A stretch of DNA of 64,000 bases from Gammaproteobacteria bacterium HGW-Gammaproteobacteria-2 (lineage in GTDB: Bacteria; Pseudomonadota; Gammaproteobacteria; Xanthomonadales; Xanthomonadaceae): positions 30,733 through 94,732 of the forward strand of contig PGZE01000004.1 of the NCBI GenBank assembly GCA_002840015.1. Reading direction: 5' to 3'. Position 1 is the stretch's first letter; each line of letters starts with the position of its first letter. This document shows positions 26,394 through 36,420 of the stretch, in pieces. A model generated the notes under the pieces. It had not been told where the DNA came from. It made no database searches and was given only the letters and a program-made list of their open reading frames with translations. Position numbers and translations under genes: made by a program.

Positions 26394-29279
26394 TCAGTCG
26401 TTGGCGATCTCAACCCGGTTCCGGCCATTGCGCTTGGCGCGATACAGTGCTGCGTCTGCGCGCCGCAGCAAAATGTGTGGGTCATCCAATGGGCTTGGCA
26501 CTTGTGCTGCAACACCAACGCTTACCGTCACTTCCAGCTTGGCCTCGGCGATCGCCTTGCACACCTCGCGCGCTCGCATTTGCGCTTCTTCGATGTGCAA
26601 GCCCGGCAGCAACAGGGCGAACTCTTCGCCGCCAAAGCGTGCCAGTAATTCACGGTTCGGATTGTGCAATTGCGTCAGTAAATTGGCTATTTGCTTGAGT
26701 ACGAGGTCACCTTCAAGATGGCCGTACTCATCGTTGTATCGTTTGAAATGATCTACATCGATCATTAATGCCGCGATCGGGCGACGCTGGTCAAGGCAAC
26801 GATGCCATTCGCGTATCAACCCACTATCGAGTGCTCGCCGGTTGGCGATACCGGTCAGGCTGTCTTCCGTGACCAGATCCGCCAGTTTGCGGTTTGCCAC
26901 TTCGAGCTCTTGTGTTCGCTCGCCAATACGCTCCTCCAGAAGTCGTTTTGCGACTTGTAGCCGCTGCGTACGCCACCAGGCGACCCAATGCACGATCGCT
27001 GCCAAAACAAGCAATCCCAAAGCTGCGAGAATCGCACGCACCCAGACGTTCTCGCTCCATGTCGGTTGCACCGTGAATCGATAGAACAGGGGGCTTGCTT
27101 CACGCCCCGATAGTGTTCGTGCCTGCACCTCTATCGAATAGTCGCCGCCTGCCGGTGAGCGCAGCGTCAGCACACGATCTGTTCGCCAAGTGCTCCAATC
27201 GGTCGTTACGCCATGTAGGCGATAGCGAAACTCCGCGCCTGGTTCCATGGTTATTAGACCAAATCGCATCTCAAGGCTATTGCCAGCCGGGACGATGGCA
27301 GGCGATCTGTCCGCTTTCGCAGGCAGCGCGGTATACGCGCCTTGTGCAGAACGTGCGCCGATACTGGCGAATCCAGCGGACAGCATCGGTTCGGGCGGTT
27401 GCAATTGCGTTGAATCAAACTGCAATACGCCTGTCCACGTAATCAGTCTGACAGTGCCGTCACTTCCCAGGCGCATTCCTACGAAGCCACGGTCGATGCC
27501 AGCGCCAAAATAAAGGCGATCCCAACGTTTACTTCCCGGTGCTCGGCGCATTATCTCATTCCAGGTCAGCGCAAAAGTTCCCGCTGGGCTCTCTACCGTT
27601 TGCAAATCGTCTGGGTGCTCTAGCAACGTTACCGGTGCACCACGAGCCTGCACAAATTGCACACCATCAAAAACAAACGCCTGCTTGTCGATAACCGCGT
27701 GGATACGATTATCGAGTTTGAATAGTCGAGTCGCATTACCTTCGTGTTGCGGCAATCCGGTTTCGGGTGTAAACATTGTTTGCTTTACCACACCGCCGCT
27801 ATCGGGATCAAATTGCCAGCGTTGCGGTACATTTCGTGTGTCGGACAGCCATAATTCCCCTGCTTCAATTCCGCTGATTACGCTGTTAGCACTAATATTT
27901 ACCAGCGGCGTGGTGCTTAATACGTCCCATCGGCCCTGCAACTGCGCCAACATGTAGACATTGCGCTCACCAACAGCAAATATGCGATCCAAACGACCGG
28001 TTACCGGCAGCAGCCACTGTATGGCCTCCTCTGCGCGGATTATCGAACGTGGTTGTTGTGCATGCTCAAGTACCAGAAGTCCACTGCGGTGGCCAATCAA
28101 TAAACCCGCAGAAGTCGATTGCAGGGCATAGCCTTCGTATTCGAACCATTGTAGGTGTTCCGCTTTGGGCAGTCGCGCGGTGTCTGGGGTCAAATGCTGC
28201 AATCCCGCGCTACCCGCAAACCAGAGCCCACCGTTGTGCCATTCAACGTCGTAGATGGTGCCGGTGACATGGTGAATGGCACTGTATTTTGTCCATTGTG
28301 CAGGTAACCGTACTCGAACAAGCTCGCCCTCACCCAAGGCCCACAATCCATTCTCTGCGTCGATATGCAACGCTTCGATGCTGCCATCGTTTATAGGTAC
28401 GCGTTCGCGCAGGATTAACGCCGGGTCAAACCGTAACAATTCGCCGTTCACAGTACCCACTGCAATTGAGCCATCGCTCAGTGCAACAGCACTGTTGGCT
28501 CGGTCAGACCCGTACTCAGCGCGATTGCTGTCGCCGATCAACTGAATGTCTTGCTTTTGGAGCTGATAAAAACCGCGCTCGGCAACGATGATGCTACGCT
28601 GCGATGAATTGATGATTTCAACGACACCGTGCTCGGCAAAAACGTTGCCGCCGTCAATATCGTGCATTTCACCATCATCGCTCACCAGCACCAGACCACG
28701 ACCATCGATGCGTCCAATCAGTCCAAATGGCGTTGCAAAAAAAAGCCGTGCTGTTTCTGGCAACTGAATAGCCCGGATGATGCGATCATCACTATTCAGT
28801 GTGTATAGCGCAGTTTCGGTGCGGATGTGTAACAACGCATTGTCTTTGATTATTTGCCATACATTCGCGACAGGCTCTGCACGAACATCGCCTTCGCGAC
28901 TCGGTCGCAAATCAATAAACTGCATGTTTCCTTCAGAATCGTAATCAACGCGGCCAAAGGCGTCGAATCCACCGACATAGATTCGGCCTTTCAGATCACG
29001 GCCGACACTGGTCGCTGCTTCCTTCCCTGGCAAGGCAAGCAAAACCCAGCGGTCTCCATCATAACGGAGCATTCCTTGTTGGTTGGCAACATAGAGCCGC
29101 CCATCGTTGTCTTGTGTTGCACCGTAAAAACGCGGCGGTGCGCCGACACTCTCAGTGCTGTAGCGATCCAGCAGCGGTGCACCGCGTAATTCCGTGGCCG
29201 CACGCGCTGGCTTTATGGTCATCAGTATTGCCAGCAGCAGCAATAGTGCGATGAAGCATTGATGGCCTTGTCGCAACAT
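26394..29279 (-). CDS. Sensor diguanylate cyclase with beta-propeller periplasmic domain
   Basis: 961 residues. A signal sequence (~5-27) leads to a large periplasmic region of about 650 residues with repeated two-component-regulator propeller blades (such as GLWALGEGELVRVRLP and GGLWFAGSAGLQHL). A Y_Y_Y domain follows (FRYRLHGVTTDWSTWRTDRVLTLRSPAGGDYSIEVQA), then one membrane helix (AILAALGLLVLAAIVHWVAWW), a coiled-coil and a GGDEF domain. The active-site loop is RFGGEEFALLLPG, an active-type GGEEF. It should make cyclic di-GMP in response to a periplasmic signal. No EAL domain or partner kinase is adjacent. Confidence 0.92.
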   Translation of the reverse strand: MLRQGHQCFIALLLLLAILMTIKPARAATELRGAPLLDRYSTESVGAPPRFYGATQDNDGRLYVANQQGMLRYDGDRWVLLALPGKEAATSVGRDLKGRIYVGGFDAFGRVDYDSEGNMQFIDLRPSREGDVRAEPVANVWQIIKDNALLHIRTETALYTLNSDDRIIRAIQLPETARLFFATPFGLIGRIDGRGLVLVSDDGEMHDIDGGNVFAEHGVVEIINSSQRSIIVAERGFYQLQKQDIQLIGDSNRAEYGSDRANSAVALSDGSIAVGTVNGELLRFDPALILRERVPINDGSIEALHIDAENGLWALGEGELVRVRLPAQWTKYSAIHHVTGTIYDVEWHNGGLWFAGSAGLQHLTPDTARLPKAEHLQWFEYEGYALQSTSAGLLIGHRSGLLVLEHAQQPRSIIRAEEAIQWLLPVTGRLDRIFAVGERNVYMLAQLQGRWDVLSTTPLVNISANSVISGIEAGELWLSDTRNVPQRWQFDPDSGGVVKQTMFTPETGLPQHEGNATRLFKLDNRIHAVIDKQAFVFDGVQFVQARGAPVTLLEHPDDLQTVESPAGTFALTWNEIMRRAPGSKRWDRLYFGAGIDRGFVGMRLGSDGTVRLITWTGVLQFDSTQLQPPEPMLSAGFASIGARSAQGAYTALPAKADRSPAIVPAGNSLEMRFGLITMEPGAEFRYRLHGVTTDWSTWRTDRVLTLRSPAGGDYSIEVQARTLSGREASPLFYRFTVQPTWSENVWVRAILAALGLLVLAAIVHWVAWWRTQRLQVAKRLLEERIGERTQELEVANRKLADLVTEDSLTGIANRRALDSGLIREWHRCLDQRRPIAALMIDVDHFKRYNDEYGHLEGDLVLKQIANLLTQLHNPNRELLARFGGEEFALLLPGLHIEEAQMRAREVCKAIAEAKLEVTVSVGVAAQVPSPLDDPHILLRRADAALYRAKRNGRNRVEIAND

Positions 29280-29621
29280 TAGTGGTGAATTGCAGTCATG
29301 GTTTCAGGCCAAAGTTGTCGGCGATGGGTTCCAAGCGTTTGGTTTCAGCACTATTGCATGACCGACTTCCGGCCCGACACACCCGCAACCGTATCATTCG
29401 CCCTTTAAGAATACTCTGATACGACTACCAAGCAACCGGCCAGGCAGGCATGATGAGCCAGCCAAGTAGCTGCTGCTTCAAACCCGGATAGGACAGACCA
29501 GCCGATGTCAGACGCTGATCAGCTCAGGGTTTGAATTTTTTACCCTGAACAGCGGCTTGTCACTTGAATCGAGTGTCGAACACAAGTGCGTAACGCGAGA
29601 AGTAGCTGTAAGCTTTACACA
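29280..29621. other. Intergenic region between the diguanylate cyclase and pdxJ
   Basis: A 342-base gap between divergent genes, with no supported coding region. It holds two short inverted repeats: TCAGGGT/ACCCTGA (29524-29530 and 29542-29548, with an AT-rich loop) and CGTATCA/TGATACG around 29390-29425. Promoters for both genes are presumably here. I could not identify clear -35/-10 pairs. Confidence 0.5.
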
Positions 29622-30380
29622 ATGACTTCTTTATCCGTCAATCTCAACAAGATTGCTGTGTTGCGCAACTCGCGCGGTGGTACTGAACCCGATATTTGCG
29701 TGGCGGCGACTGCTGCAATCCGTGCTGGTTGTCAGGGGATCACGATACACCCGCGGCCGGACGCAAGGCATGTCCGTTTTGGTGATGTCATGGCTTTGCG
29801 GGACCTCTTGCCTGATACCGTTGAGCTCAATATCGAGGGTAATCCGTTTGCTCCCCCGCGCACTGGCTACCCTGGGCTTGTGTCGATTGTTGAACAGGCC
29901 CGCCCACAGCAGGTTACTCTGGTACCTGATAGCGACAATCAGTTGACGTCGGATCACGGTTTCGATCCCATGATCGATAGTGATCGGTTAATCAGCGTCG
30001 TTAACGCTTTGAAAGCTATGGGTACACGCGTCAGTATTTTTGTTGACGCGAGTGTGCATGGCCTGGATCGCTTGCGTGCTATCGGTATTGACCGTGTCGA
30101 ACTTTATACCGGCCCGTACGCCGCTGCGCATGCAACGGGCGAGGGCAAAGCGGGTGCCAATATCTACGCGCGCGTGGCCGATGATGCGCGCTTGGCGGGG
30201 CTTGGGGTAAACGCAGGTCATGATCTAAGCCAATCCAATCTTGAAGATTTTCTCGCACTGGTCGCGCCGATTGATGAGGTGTCTATCGGACATGCCTTGA
30301 TTTCAGAAGCTTTGTACGACGGTATCGAAACAACGGTGAGGCGCTACCTGGCCATCATCACAAAAGCTGCCGGGGCATAA
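29622..30380 (+). CDS. pdxJ: Pyridoxine 5'-phosphate synthase
   Basis: 252-residue TIM-barrel enzyme that joins 1-deoxyxylulose 5-phosphate and 3-amino-2-oxopropyl phosphate in vitamin B6 synthesis. Seen: [91 protein letters not shown] and [16 protein letters not shown], all PdxJ hallmarks. The start was placed at MTSLSVN; twelve further codons upstream are open but unconserved in appearance. It converges with the exbD genes across a shared hairpin, an order also known near tonB in Xanthomonas. Confidence 0.96.
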   Translation: MTSLSVNLNKIAVLRNSRGGTEPDICVAATAAIRAGCQGITIHPRPDARHVRFGDVMALRDLLPDTVELNIEGNPFAPPRTGYPGLVSIVEQARPQQVTLVPDSDNQLTSDHGFDPMIDSDRLISVVNALKAMGTRVSIFVDASVHGLDRLRAIGIDRVELYTGPYAAAHATGEGKAGANIYARVADDARLAGLGVNAGHDLSQSNLEDFLALVAPIDEVSIGHALISEALYDGIETTVRRYLAIITKAAGA

Positions 30381-30438
30381 TCCGCTGCTGCGGTGCTGTG
30401 TGGCGGCCGCTGTAAACCGCGTTACCAGCAGACATGCA

Positions 30439-30470
30439 CAAAAAAAGCCGCTATAAGCGGCTTTTTTTGT
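30439..30470. terminator. Bidirectional terminator between pdxJ and the exb operon
   Basis: AAAAAAAGCCGCT-ATA-AGCGGCTTTTTTT: a 7-bp GC-rich stem flanked by A-run and T-run. It works as an intrinsic terminator from both sides and lies between convergent genes. Confidence 0.93.
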
Positions 30471-30489
30471 AATTGCATGATCGCCAGAG

Positions 30490-30897
30490 TTACATCGTCT
30501 CAACGAATCCGATCTTTTCCATGCCCGCATTTTTGGCCGTTGACAACACATTGGCCAACACGTCGTAGCGAGCTTCGCCATTGGTTTCAAGCTCAAGAGT
30601 CGGCTGTGGATCGCGCGTCGCTTCGATCTGCAACTGAGGATACAGCGCCGCAGTCGGCAGCGGCGAACCGTCCCAAAACAATTGCCCATTGCCGTCGATA
30701 CGCAAGCGAATCGGCTTCGGCGGATCCTTCGGCTGTTCCAGGTTTTTGCTCGGCTGCGGCAGATCGACCTGGATCTGGTACGACGCCATTGGCGCAGTTA
30801 CCATGAAAATGATCAGCAGAACCAACATCACGTCAACCAGCGGCGTGACGTTGATGTCAGCCATTGCGCCGCCACTGCTATTGCTACTAAAGGCCAT
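30490..30897 (-). CDS. exbD2: ExbD/TolR-family biopolymer transport protein (second copy)
   Basis: 135 residues: short cytoplasmic N-terminus, one membrane helix (TPLVDVMLVLLIIFMVTAPM, with the proton-path aspartate) and a periplasmic domain. It partners ExbB and TonB in harvesting proton motive force for outer-membrane transport. It is the last gene of the operon, 20 bases after the first exbD, and ends at a strong terminator. The N-termini of the two copies are nearly the same (MAFSSNS...MA(D/E)INVTPLVDV), but the periplasmic parts differ. Confidence 0.93.
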   Translation of the reverse strand: MAFSSNSSGGAMADINVTPLVDVMLVLLIIFMVTAPMASYQIQVDLPQPSKNLEQPKDPPKPIRLRIDGNGQLFWDGSPLPTAALYPQLQIEATRDPQPTLELETNGEARYDVLANVLSTAKNAGMEKIGFVETM

Positions 30898-30917
30898 CGG
30901 GCAAATCCTCGTACGTA

Positions 30918-31334
30918 TCAGTGCTCGGGAGTAGCGACAAAGCCAACCTTGCGAATGCCTGTCTGCTTGGCCACTTTCACCACGTCACGGATAATCTTGT
31001 AACGGGTAGTGCCATCAGCACGTATGTCCACTTGCGGCTGTGGAACTTTCTGCGCTTCTACGGCCAACTGTGTTTCCAGCAACGACATGTCGATTGGCTG
31101 ATCGTTCCAGAATATGGCACCGGTATCCTTGATCGCCAAGGTGATTGGCTGGATCGGTGGTTCGGGACGATTTTCGAGTGTCGCTTCCGGCAGCTTGATT
31201 TGCACCTTGTGTGACATCAATGGCGCCGTGATCATGAAAATGATCAGCAAAACCAACATCACGTCCACCAGGGGCGTGACATTGATTTCAGCCATTGGGC
31301 CGCCGCCGCTGCCGCTATTGCTACTGAACGCCAT
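30918..31334 (-). CDS. exbD1: ExbD/TolR-family biopolymer transport protein (first copy)
   Basis: 138 residues with the same layout as its neighbour: MAEINVTPLVDVMLVLLIIFMITAPL helix and a periplasmic domain ending KVAKQTGIRKVGFVATPEH. It lies between exbB (30-base gap) and the second exbD. Tandem exbD genes behind tonB-exbB are known from Xanthomonas, where exbD2 is needed for only some TonB-related functions. A similar split of labour here is inference. Confidence 0.94.
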   Translation of the reverse strand: MAFSSNSGSGGGPMAEINVTPLVDVMLVLLIIFMITAPLMSHKVQIKLPEATLENRPEPPIQPITLAIKDTGAIFWNDQPIDMSLLETQLAVEAQKVPQPQVDIRADGTTRYKIIRDVVKVAKQTGIRKVGFVATPEH

Positions 31335-31364
31335 GGCTGTTTATCTCCCGAAATCCCAAGCAGC

Positions 31365-32231
31365 TCAGCGCTTGGCTGCCGACTCACCCACACGCGAACC
31401 GGTGGCGAAGAAGTCGTGCAGATCATGCGCAAAGGTGTCGAACTTGGAGTTGGTCACCCGATTCACGCGGACAAAGGCGTTGTAAGCCAACACGGCGGGA
31501 ATTGCCACGAACAAACCGAGCGCGGTCATGATCAGCGCCTCACCGACCGGGCCGGCAACGGCATCGATCGAGGCTTGACCGGTTTGACCGATTTTGATCA
31601 GCGCGTGGTAAATGCCCCAAACCGTACCAAGCAGACCAACGAACGGCGCGGTCGCACCGACGGTGGCCAGCCAGGTCATGCCGCTTTCCAGCCGCGAGTT
31701 CTCGCGGGTTACGGCTTGACGCAATGCGCGGTCGATGAACTCTGACCGGTTGAGCGCTTCCGCAAGGCGCGAACCTTCGCTACGCTGGTGATGTGCTGCG
31801 GCTTCTGCACAATCCAGCGCAATTTTCGAGAATGGTTCGGTCTTGGGTTGCTCCTGCATGAAGTGGATCGCGTCCTGGGCGTTGGTGGTTTCCCAGAACG
31901 TGCGCACCACTCGATCTGCACGCGAACTGACACGCAGATTGGAGAGCACGTTGACGACGGTGTAGTACCACGAGCCGATCGACATCACCACCAGGGTGAC
32001 GAACACCACCCAGCCGACCATATCAAAACCTACCAGCAAGTGGTCAAACCCCATTTGCTGGAATGCCTCGGCGTCGGTATCGGTGATTCCGGTCGGGATG
32101 GCACTTGGAACGGCACTTGGCTGCGCTTCCGTTACTGCTGCCGGTGGGGCGGCAATGGCCGCAGCGTTCGGATCCACCTCGGTGGTGGCCGATGCCGGGT
32201 CGACCGGCTGGGAATTAGAGTCCTGCAGCAT
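31365..32231 (-). CDS. exbB: ExbB/TolQ/MotA-family proton channel protein
   Basis: 288 residues. An Ala/Pro-rich extension (~1-60, PAATTEVDPNAAAIAAPPAAVTE) precedes the three-helix MotA/TolQ/ExbB core: WVVFVTLVVMSIGSWYYTVV, then ESGMTWLATVGATAPFVGLLGTVWGIYHAL, then GPVGEALIMTALGLFVAIPAVLAYNAFVR. It forms the proton-conducting pentamer around ExbD. The long N-terminus resembles Xanthomonas-type ExbB more than the short E. coli protein. It sits 45 bases downstream of tonB. Confidence 0.94.
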   Translation of the reverse strand: MLQDSNSQPVDPASATTEVDPNAAAIAAPPAAVTEAQPSAVPSAIPTGITDTDAEAFQQMGFDHLLVGFDMVGWVVFVTLVVMSIGSWYYTVVNVLSNLRVSSRADRVVRTFWETTNAQDAIHFMQEQPKTEPFSKIALDCAEAAAHHQRSEGSRLAEALNRSEFIDRALRQAVTRENSRLESGMTWLATVGATAPFVGLLGTVWGIYHALIKIGQTGQASIDAVAGPVGEALIMTALGLFVAIPAVLAYNAFVRVNRVTNSKFDTFAHDLHDFFATGSRVGESAAKR

Positions 32232-32276
32232 AACGCGTACCTTCTGGTTGAAAAGTTGCCTTGGGGTGGGAAAACA

Positions 32277-32933
<657 letters not shown>

Positions 32934-33068
32934 GCGCGAAAAGACTTGCTCTAGTCCGGTGCAGCAGAGGCCCTGATCGCGGGATACGATCACAGCCTGA
33001 AGCAGCGGTAATTTGTAAGCGTATACGAATGGGACGCTGGCGCCAAGAGCGCTTCGCGGCCCGCCAGA

Positions 33069-34430
33069 TTACCGCACTTTGTTCTTGCGTAGCCACTCTT
33101 CGGCGTTTGCCTTGGTTTCAGGGTACTTCGCCGCTTCTTTCATTGCAGCAGCGGTAGCCGCACGGTTGCCCAGATTGTGTTCGACCTGACCGAGGAGCAC
33201 CCAAGCGTGGCCTGGCGCTGGCAGGCCTTTGGCCAGTGCTTCATTGGCGGTCGTTTTTGCCTCAGCCATGCGGCCTTCGGTCGCGAATATACGCGCCAGA
33301 TTCAACGTAGGGGCGCCATCGGTTGCGAACTCGCTGGCCTTTTTGTACGCCTCTATGGCTTGCGGTATCTGGTCAGAAAAATAGTGCGATTGTGCCAGCA
33401 CGGTATACACCTGTACATTTTCTTCCAGAATGCCTTTTTCGAGCCCTTCGTTGATTACTGCGATCACATCCGCATCATGTCCCTCGATGTTGGCATACAG
33501 CGAGTACAACGCGCGATAGTCGCGATCCGTCGTCAACAGGCCTTGCGCACGCATTTCGTTGAGCACTGCAACGGCTGCATCATTGTCGCCAGCCTCCTGA
33601 TACATGCCGGCGAGGTTCGTGCGCAGTCCCTTGTCGGTAGGGTCTGCTGCGATCAGCTTTTTGAGAACCTCGGCCGCTTCCAGCGGCTGCTCGGTCTGGG
33701 CATACAGGGCTACCAGTAGACGTTGCCAGCCTGGCTTGGGCTCGGCCGATGCGGCAACCAGTTGTTTGGCCAGCGCCAGCGCCTCGGGGTAACGCTCAAG
33801 CTGGTAGAGCGCGTTGGCCTTGATGATCAGGTAATCGGGGTTGTCGGTCTTGCTTTCGGCAACCAACCGATCAAACACGACAATGCCCTCTTCCGCTCGA
33901 TCTTCATTGATCAGCGTCTGTGCCAGCACCAACATGGTCTGGAAATGCTGGTCGTTGGAAAGGGCATCTGCATCAATTGCGGCCTTCAGGAAGTCGATGG
34001 AACCTTGAATGTCGTCCTGTTCAAGTCGGATATCTGCCAAGACTCGATTGGTGAATGCCCGTGTGTAACCGGTGACTTTGGGATTAGCGAGCAGCTCTTC
34101 GCCCATCGCCTGAGCCTTGGCTTGGTCTTCTGCTTCTCCCCTGGAGAGATCGAGCATTTTTTGTACATTGCGCTGATCTCTGCTGGACAATCGAACCGTT
34201 GGCTCAACACGTGTAGCGAGCGGAAACAGTGCTTCTGCCGTTTGTGCCTTCGCCTCTTCGGCAGCTTTTTTACCCGCTCGGTGGTCACGGAACTTTTCCA
34301 CACGGCTGCGTTTGTCATCACGCGCGTCAGTTACTGGCGCCTCCTCTCCTTGCTGTGCCTGTGCGCTCACGTGCAGCGGATACGCGATAGAGCACACGGC
34401 CATCAGTGCGATGATGGTCGTGTGCTGCAT
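33069..34430 (-). CDS. Exported tetratricopeptide-repeat protein next to tonB
   Basis: 453 residues from the ATG at 34430, preceded by TTGGAG; the longer GTG start has no such site. The signal peptide is QHTTIIALMAVCSIAYPLHVSA. The body is mostly TPR helices, e.g. DYLIIKANALYQLERYPEALALAKQL, KKLIAADPTDKGLRTNLAGMYQEAGDNDAAVAVLNEM and QVYTVLAQSHYFSDQIPQAIEAYKKA. It is a periplasmic scaffold. It lies in the same direction as and 135 bases upstream of tonB, so it could share the operon; TPR proteins near TonB systems are often implied in complex assembly. That link is inference. Confidence 0.85.
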   Translation of the reverse strand: MQHTTIIALMAVCSIAYPLHVSAQAQQGEEAPVTDARDDKRSRVEKFRDHRAGKKAAEEAKAQTAEALFPLATRVEPTVRLSSRDQRNVQKMLDLSRGEAEDQAKAQAMGEELLANPKVTGYTRAFTNRVLADIRLEQDDIQGSIDFLKAAIDADALSNDQHFQTMLVLAQTLINEDRAEEGIVVFDRLVAESKTDNPDYLIIKANALYQLERYPEALALAKQLVAASAEPKPGWQRLLVALYAQTEQPLEAAEVLKKLIAADPTDKGLRTNLAGMYQEAGDNDAAVAVLNEMRAQGLLTTDRDYRALYSLYANIEGHDADVIAVINEGLEKGILEENVQVYTVLAQSHYFSDQIPQAIEAYKKASEFATDGAPTLNLARIFATEGRMAEAKTTANEALAKGLPAPGHAWVLLGQVEHNLGNRAATAAAMKEAAKYPETKANAEEWLRKNKVR

Positions 34431-34535
34431 CAGCTCCAAGGCTCGGAATGTCTTCACTATCGGCTCCACTATGGTGCTGCGTTGGGGCGCAAGAGTAACC
34501 GCTATTAGTGCGATTACTCAAGTCTCGAATATCAA

Positions 34536-35354
34536 CTAGCGACGCAGTACACAGTTCGGGCGCAACCCTCGTTCCCGCGCTTGTGCCTTCACCGGCTGCA
34601 ATACTGCAACTTCAGCTTGTAGCCTGGCAATGCGTTGAGTCGGGTCCGGATGCGTTGACAGCCAGGCCACAGGCCGTGATCCGCCTGACTCCTGACTCAT
34701 GTTTTGCCACAAAGCCACCGCTTGAGCGGGATCAAATCCGGCCTGCGCCATCAGCCGCTGACCATAGAGATCCGCCTCGCTTTCATGCTTGCGCGAAAAC
34801 GGCAACAGCACGCCAACCTGCGTGCCCAGGCCCAGTGCCGTCATCACGGCGTTGCTGGTTTGTGCAGTCGCCTGCGCGCCCACGTAAGCATTGACCAAGC
34901 CCAATCCGGTGTCTGCGATAGCCGCAGTGGACACCCGTTCGTTGGAATGGCGGAACACCACATGGCCGATCTCATGACCCAGCACGGCGGCAAGTTGATC
35001 GGCGTTTTCAGCTATCGCAAACATCCCGGTGTTCACGCCCACCTTACCTCCGGGCAAGGCAAACGCATTGGCGGTGTCATCGTTGAATACCTGGACTTCC
35101 CATGCCGTCGTGTGCCACGGCGCTGGCAATTGCGCGACCAGGGCATTGACGACACATTGCACATACGCTTCACGTTTGGGTTCGCGTGCGATCTTTCCTT
35201 CGCTCTTGAGGCGGTCAAACGACGCGCTGCCCAACTGATCCATTTGTGTGTCGGAGTACAACAGGATCTGGCTGCGACCACTTGGTGCGGTGGCGCAGGC
35301 CGAAAGCAAGGCCGTACATAGCGCAATGCGCAGTAGGCTGATCAACCGATTCAT
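34536..35354 (-). CDS. M48-family zinc metalloprotease lipoprotein
   Basis: 272 residues. The lipoprotein signal is LLRIALCTALLSAC (lipobox LSAC). The peptidase domain carries the zinc motif LGHEIGHVVFRHSNER (HExxH), a downstream zinc glutamate in ESEADLYGQRLMAQAGFDP, and LSTHPDPTQRIARL at the C-terminal side. This is the LoiP/BepA-type periplasmic protease group, which maintains outer-membrane proteins. It is preceded by ~90 bases of spacer. Its closeness to the TPR-TonB genes hints at envelope quality control. Confidence 0.92.
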   Translation of the reverse strand: MNRLISLLRIALCTALLSACATAPSGRSQILLYSDTQMDQLGSASFDRLKSEGKIAREPKREAYVQCVVNALVAQLPAPWHTTAWEVQVFNDDTANAFALPGGKVGVNTGMFAIAENADQLAAVLGHEIGHVVFRHSNERVSTAAIADTGLGLVNAYVGAQATAQTSNAVMTALGLGTQVGVLLPFSRKHESEADLYGQRLMAQAGFDPAQAVALWQNMSQESGGSRPVAWLSTHPDPTQRIARLQAEVAVLQPVKAQARERGLRPNCVLRR

Positions 35355-35445
35355 ATCATGCCGCTCCCCGTTTCAATATCCGGTGTACCAGAACACGAGT
35401 TAATTTGCTGTCAATGCGTGTTGTTGTGGCCGCAGCGTCGTGCCT

Positions 35446-36417
35446 TTACCCCAATGTGGCGAAGTTTTCCTGGGCAAAGCGGGCACGCGCTTGCGGGTCG
35501 CTACTCAATGCTCCCGCTGCCTTGAGCGCTTCGACGCGTCGTAGACGGTGCAGCAAACCATTGCCATTGGCCATCTGAATAGCCAGGCCAGGGCGGGCAT
35601 TGAGCTCAAGCATCAACGGCCCGCGTGTACGATCCAGGACGAAGTCGACGCCAACATAACCTAGCTCGGAAAGCTCGTAACAACTCGCGGCCATCTGCAA
35701 CAAGTTTTCCCAGTGCGGTATTTTCATACCAACAATGCTGTGTTCAGTGTCTGGATGCTCGCGGATCAACTCCGTACCCCAGACGCCTCTGCGGGTCAGT
35801 CCGCTGGGCAAGTCGATACCCACACCGATCGCACCCTGGTGCAGGTTTGCCTTGCCGTCCGACATGCGCGTTGGCAAGCGGATCATGGCCATTACCGGGT
35901 AACCGAAGAATACGATGATGCGGATATCGGGCACACCGCGAAAACTGACCTGATCAAAGATCGGATCGAACTGCACGCAATATTCGACCAGCAAATGATC
36001 GGGCTGACCGCCCAGTGAAAACAGCCCTGACAAGCCGTTGGATAGATGGTGGGCAAAATCGCCCCGCGACATCAGGTCGCCGTTGGCGCGCCGGTAACTT
36101 TGCCCGCGTCGCCCGGTGATGACAAGAATCCCATCCCCCCCGGAGCCATGCGCCGGTTTGACTACAAATTGTTCACGGCACGCCAGCAGTTGATGCAGGT
36201 CGGAAATTTCATGCTCTTCGCGCACCACCGCGTACAGATCGGGTACAGGCAACCCCGCAGCCAACGCCAGCTTTTTGGTGATCAGCTTGTCATCCACGCG
36301 CGGGTAGAACTTGCGTTGGTTGTGCAACAACACATAGTCGGCATTTCGCTCACCGATGCCCATCAGGCCGATACGGCGCAAGGATCGCGCGATAGCAACG
36401 GGATTGAACACTCGCAT
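35446..36417 (-). CDS. RimK-like ATP-grasp alpha-L-glutamate ligase-related protein
   Basis: 323 residues with the ATP-grasp fold: NRKFYPRVDDKLITKKLALAAGLPVPDLYAVV, FVVKPAHGSGGDGILVI (ATP loop), and YVGVDFVLDRTRGPLMLELNARPGLAIQMAN (metal-binding DxxxxxxxxLELNARPG). Proteins of this clade are labelled alpha-L-glutamate ligase-like and add amino acids to a carboxylate. The substrate here is unknown. It starts 3 bases after the stop of the UUP1/transglutaminase-like gene, a conserved pair in proteobacteria. Confidence 0.88.
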   Translation of the reverse strand: MRVFNPVAIARSLRRIGLMGIGERNADYVLLHNQRKFYPRVDDKLITKKLALAAGLPVPDLYAVVREEHEISDLHQLLACREQFVVKPAHGSGGDGILVITGRRGQSYRRANGDLMSRGDFAHHLSNGLSGLFSLGGQPDHLLVEYCVQFDPIFDQVSFRGVPDIRIIVFFGYPVMAMIRLPTRMSDGKANLHQGAIGVGIDLPSGLTRRGVWGTELIREHPDTEHSIVGMKIPHWENLLQMAASCYELSELGYVGVDFVLDRTRGPLMLELNARPGLAIQMANGNGLLHRLRRVEALKAAGALSSDPQARARFAQENFATLG

Positions 36418-36420
36418 GGC

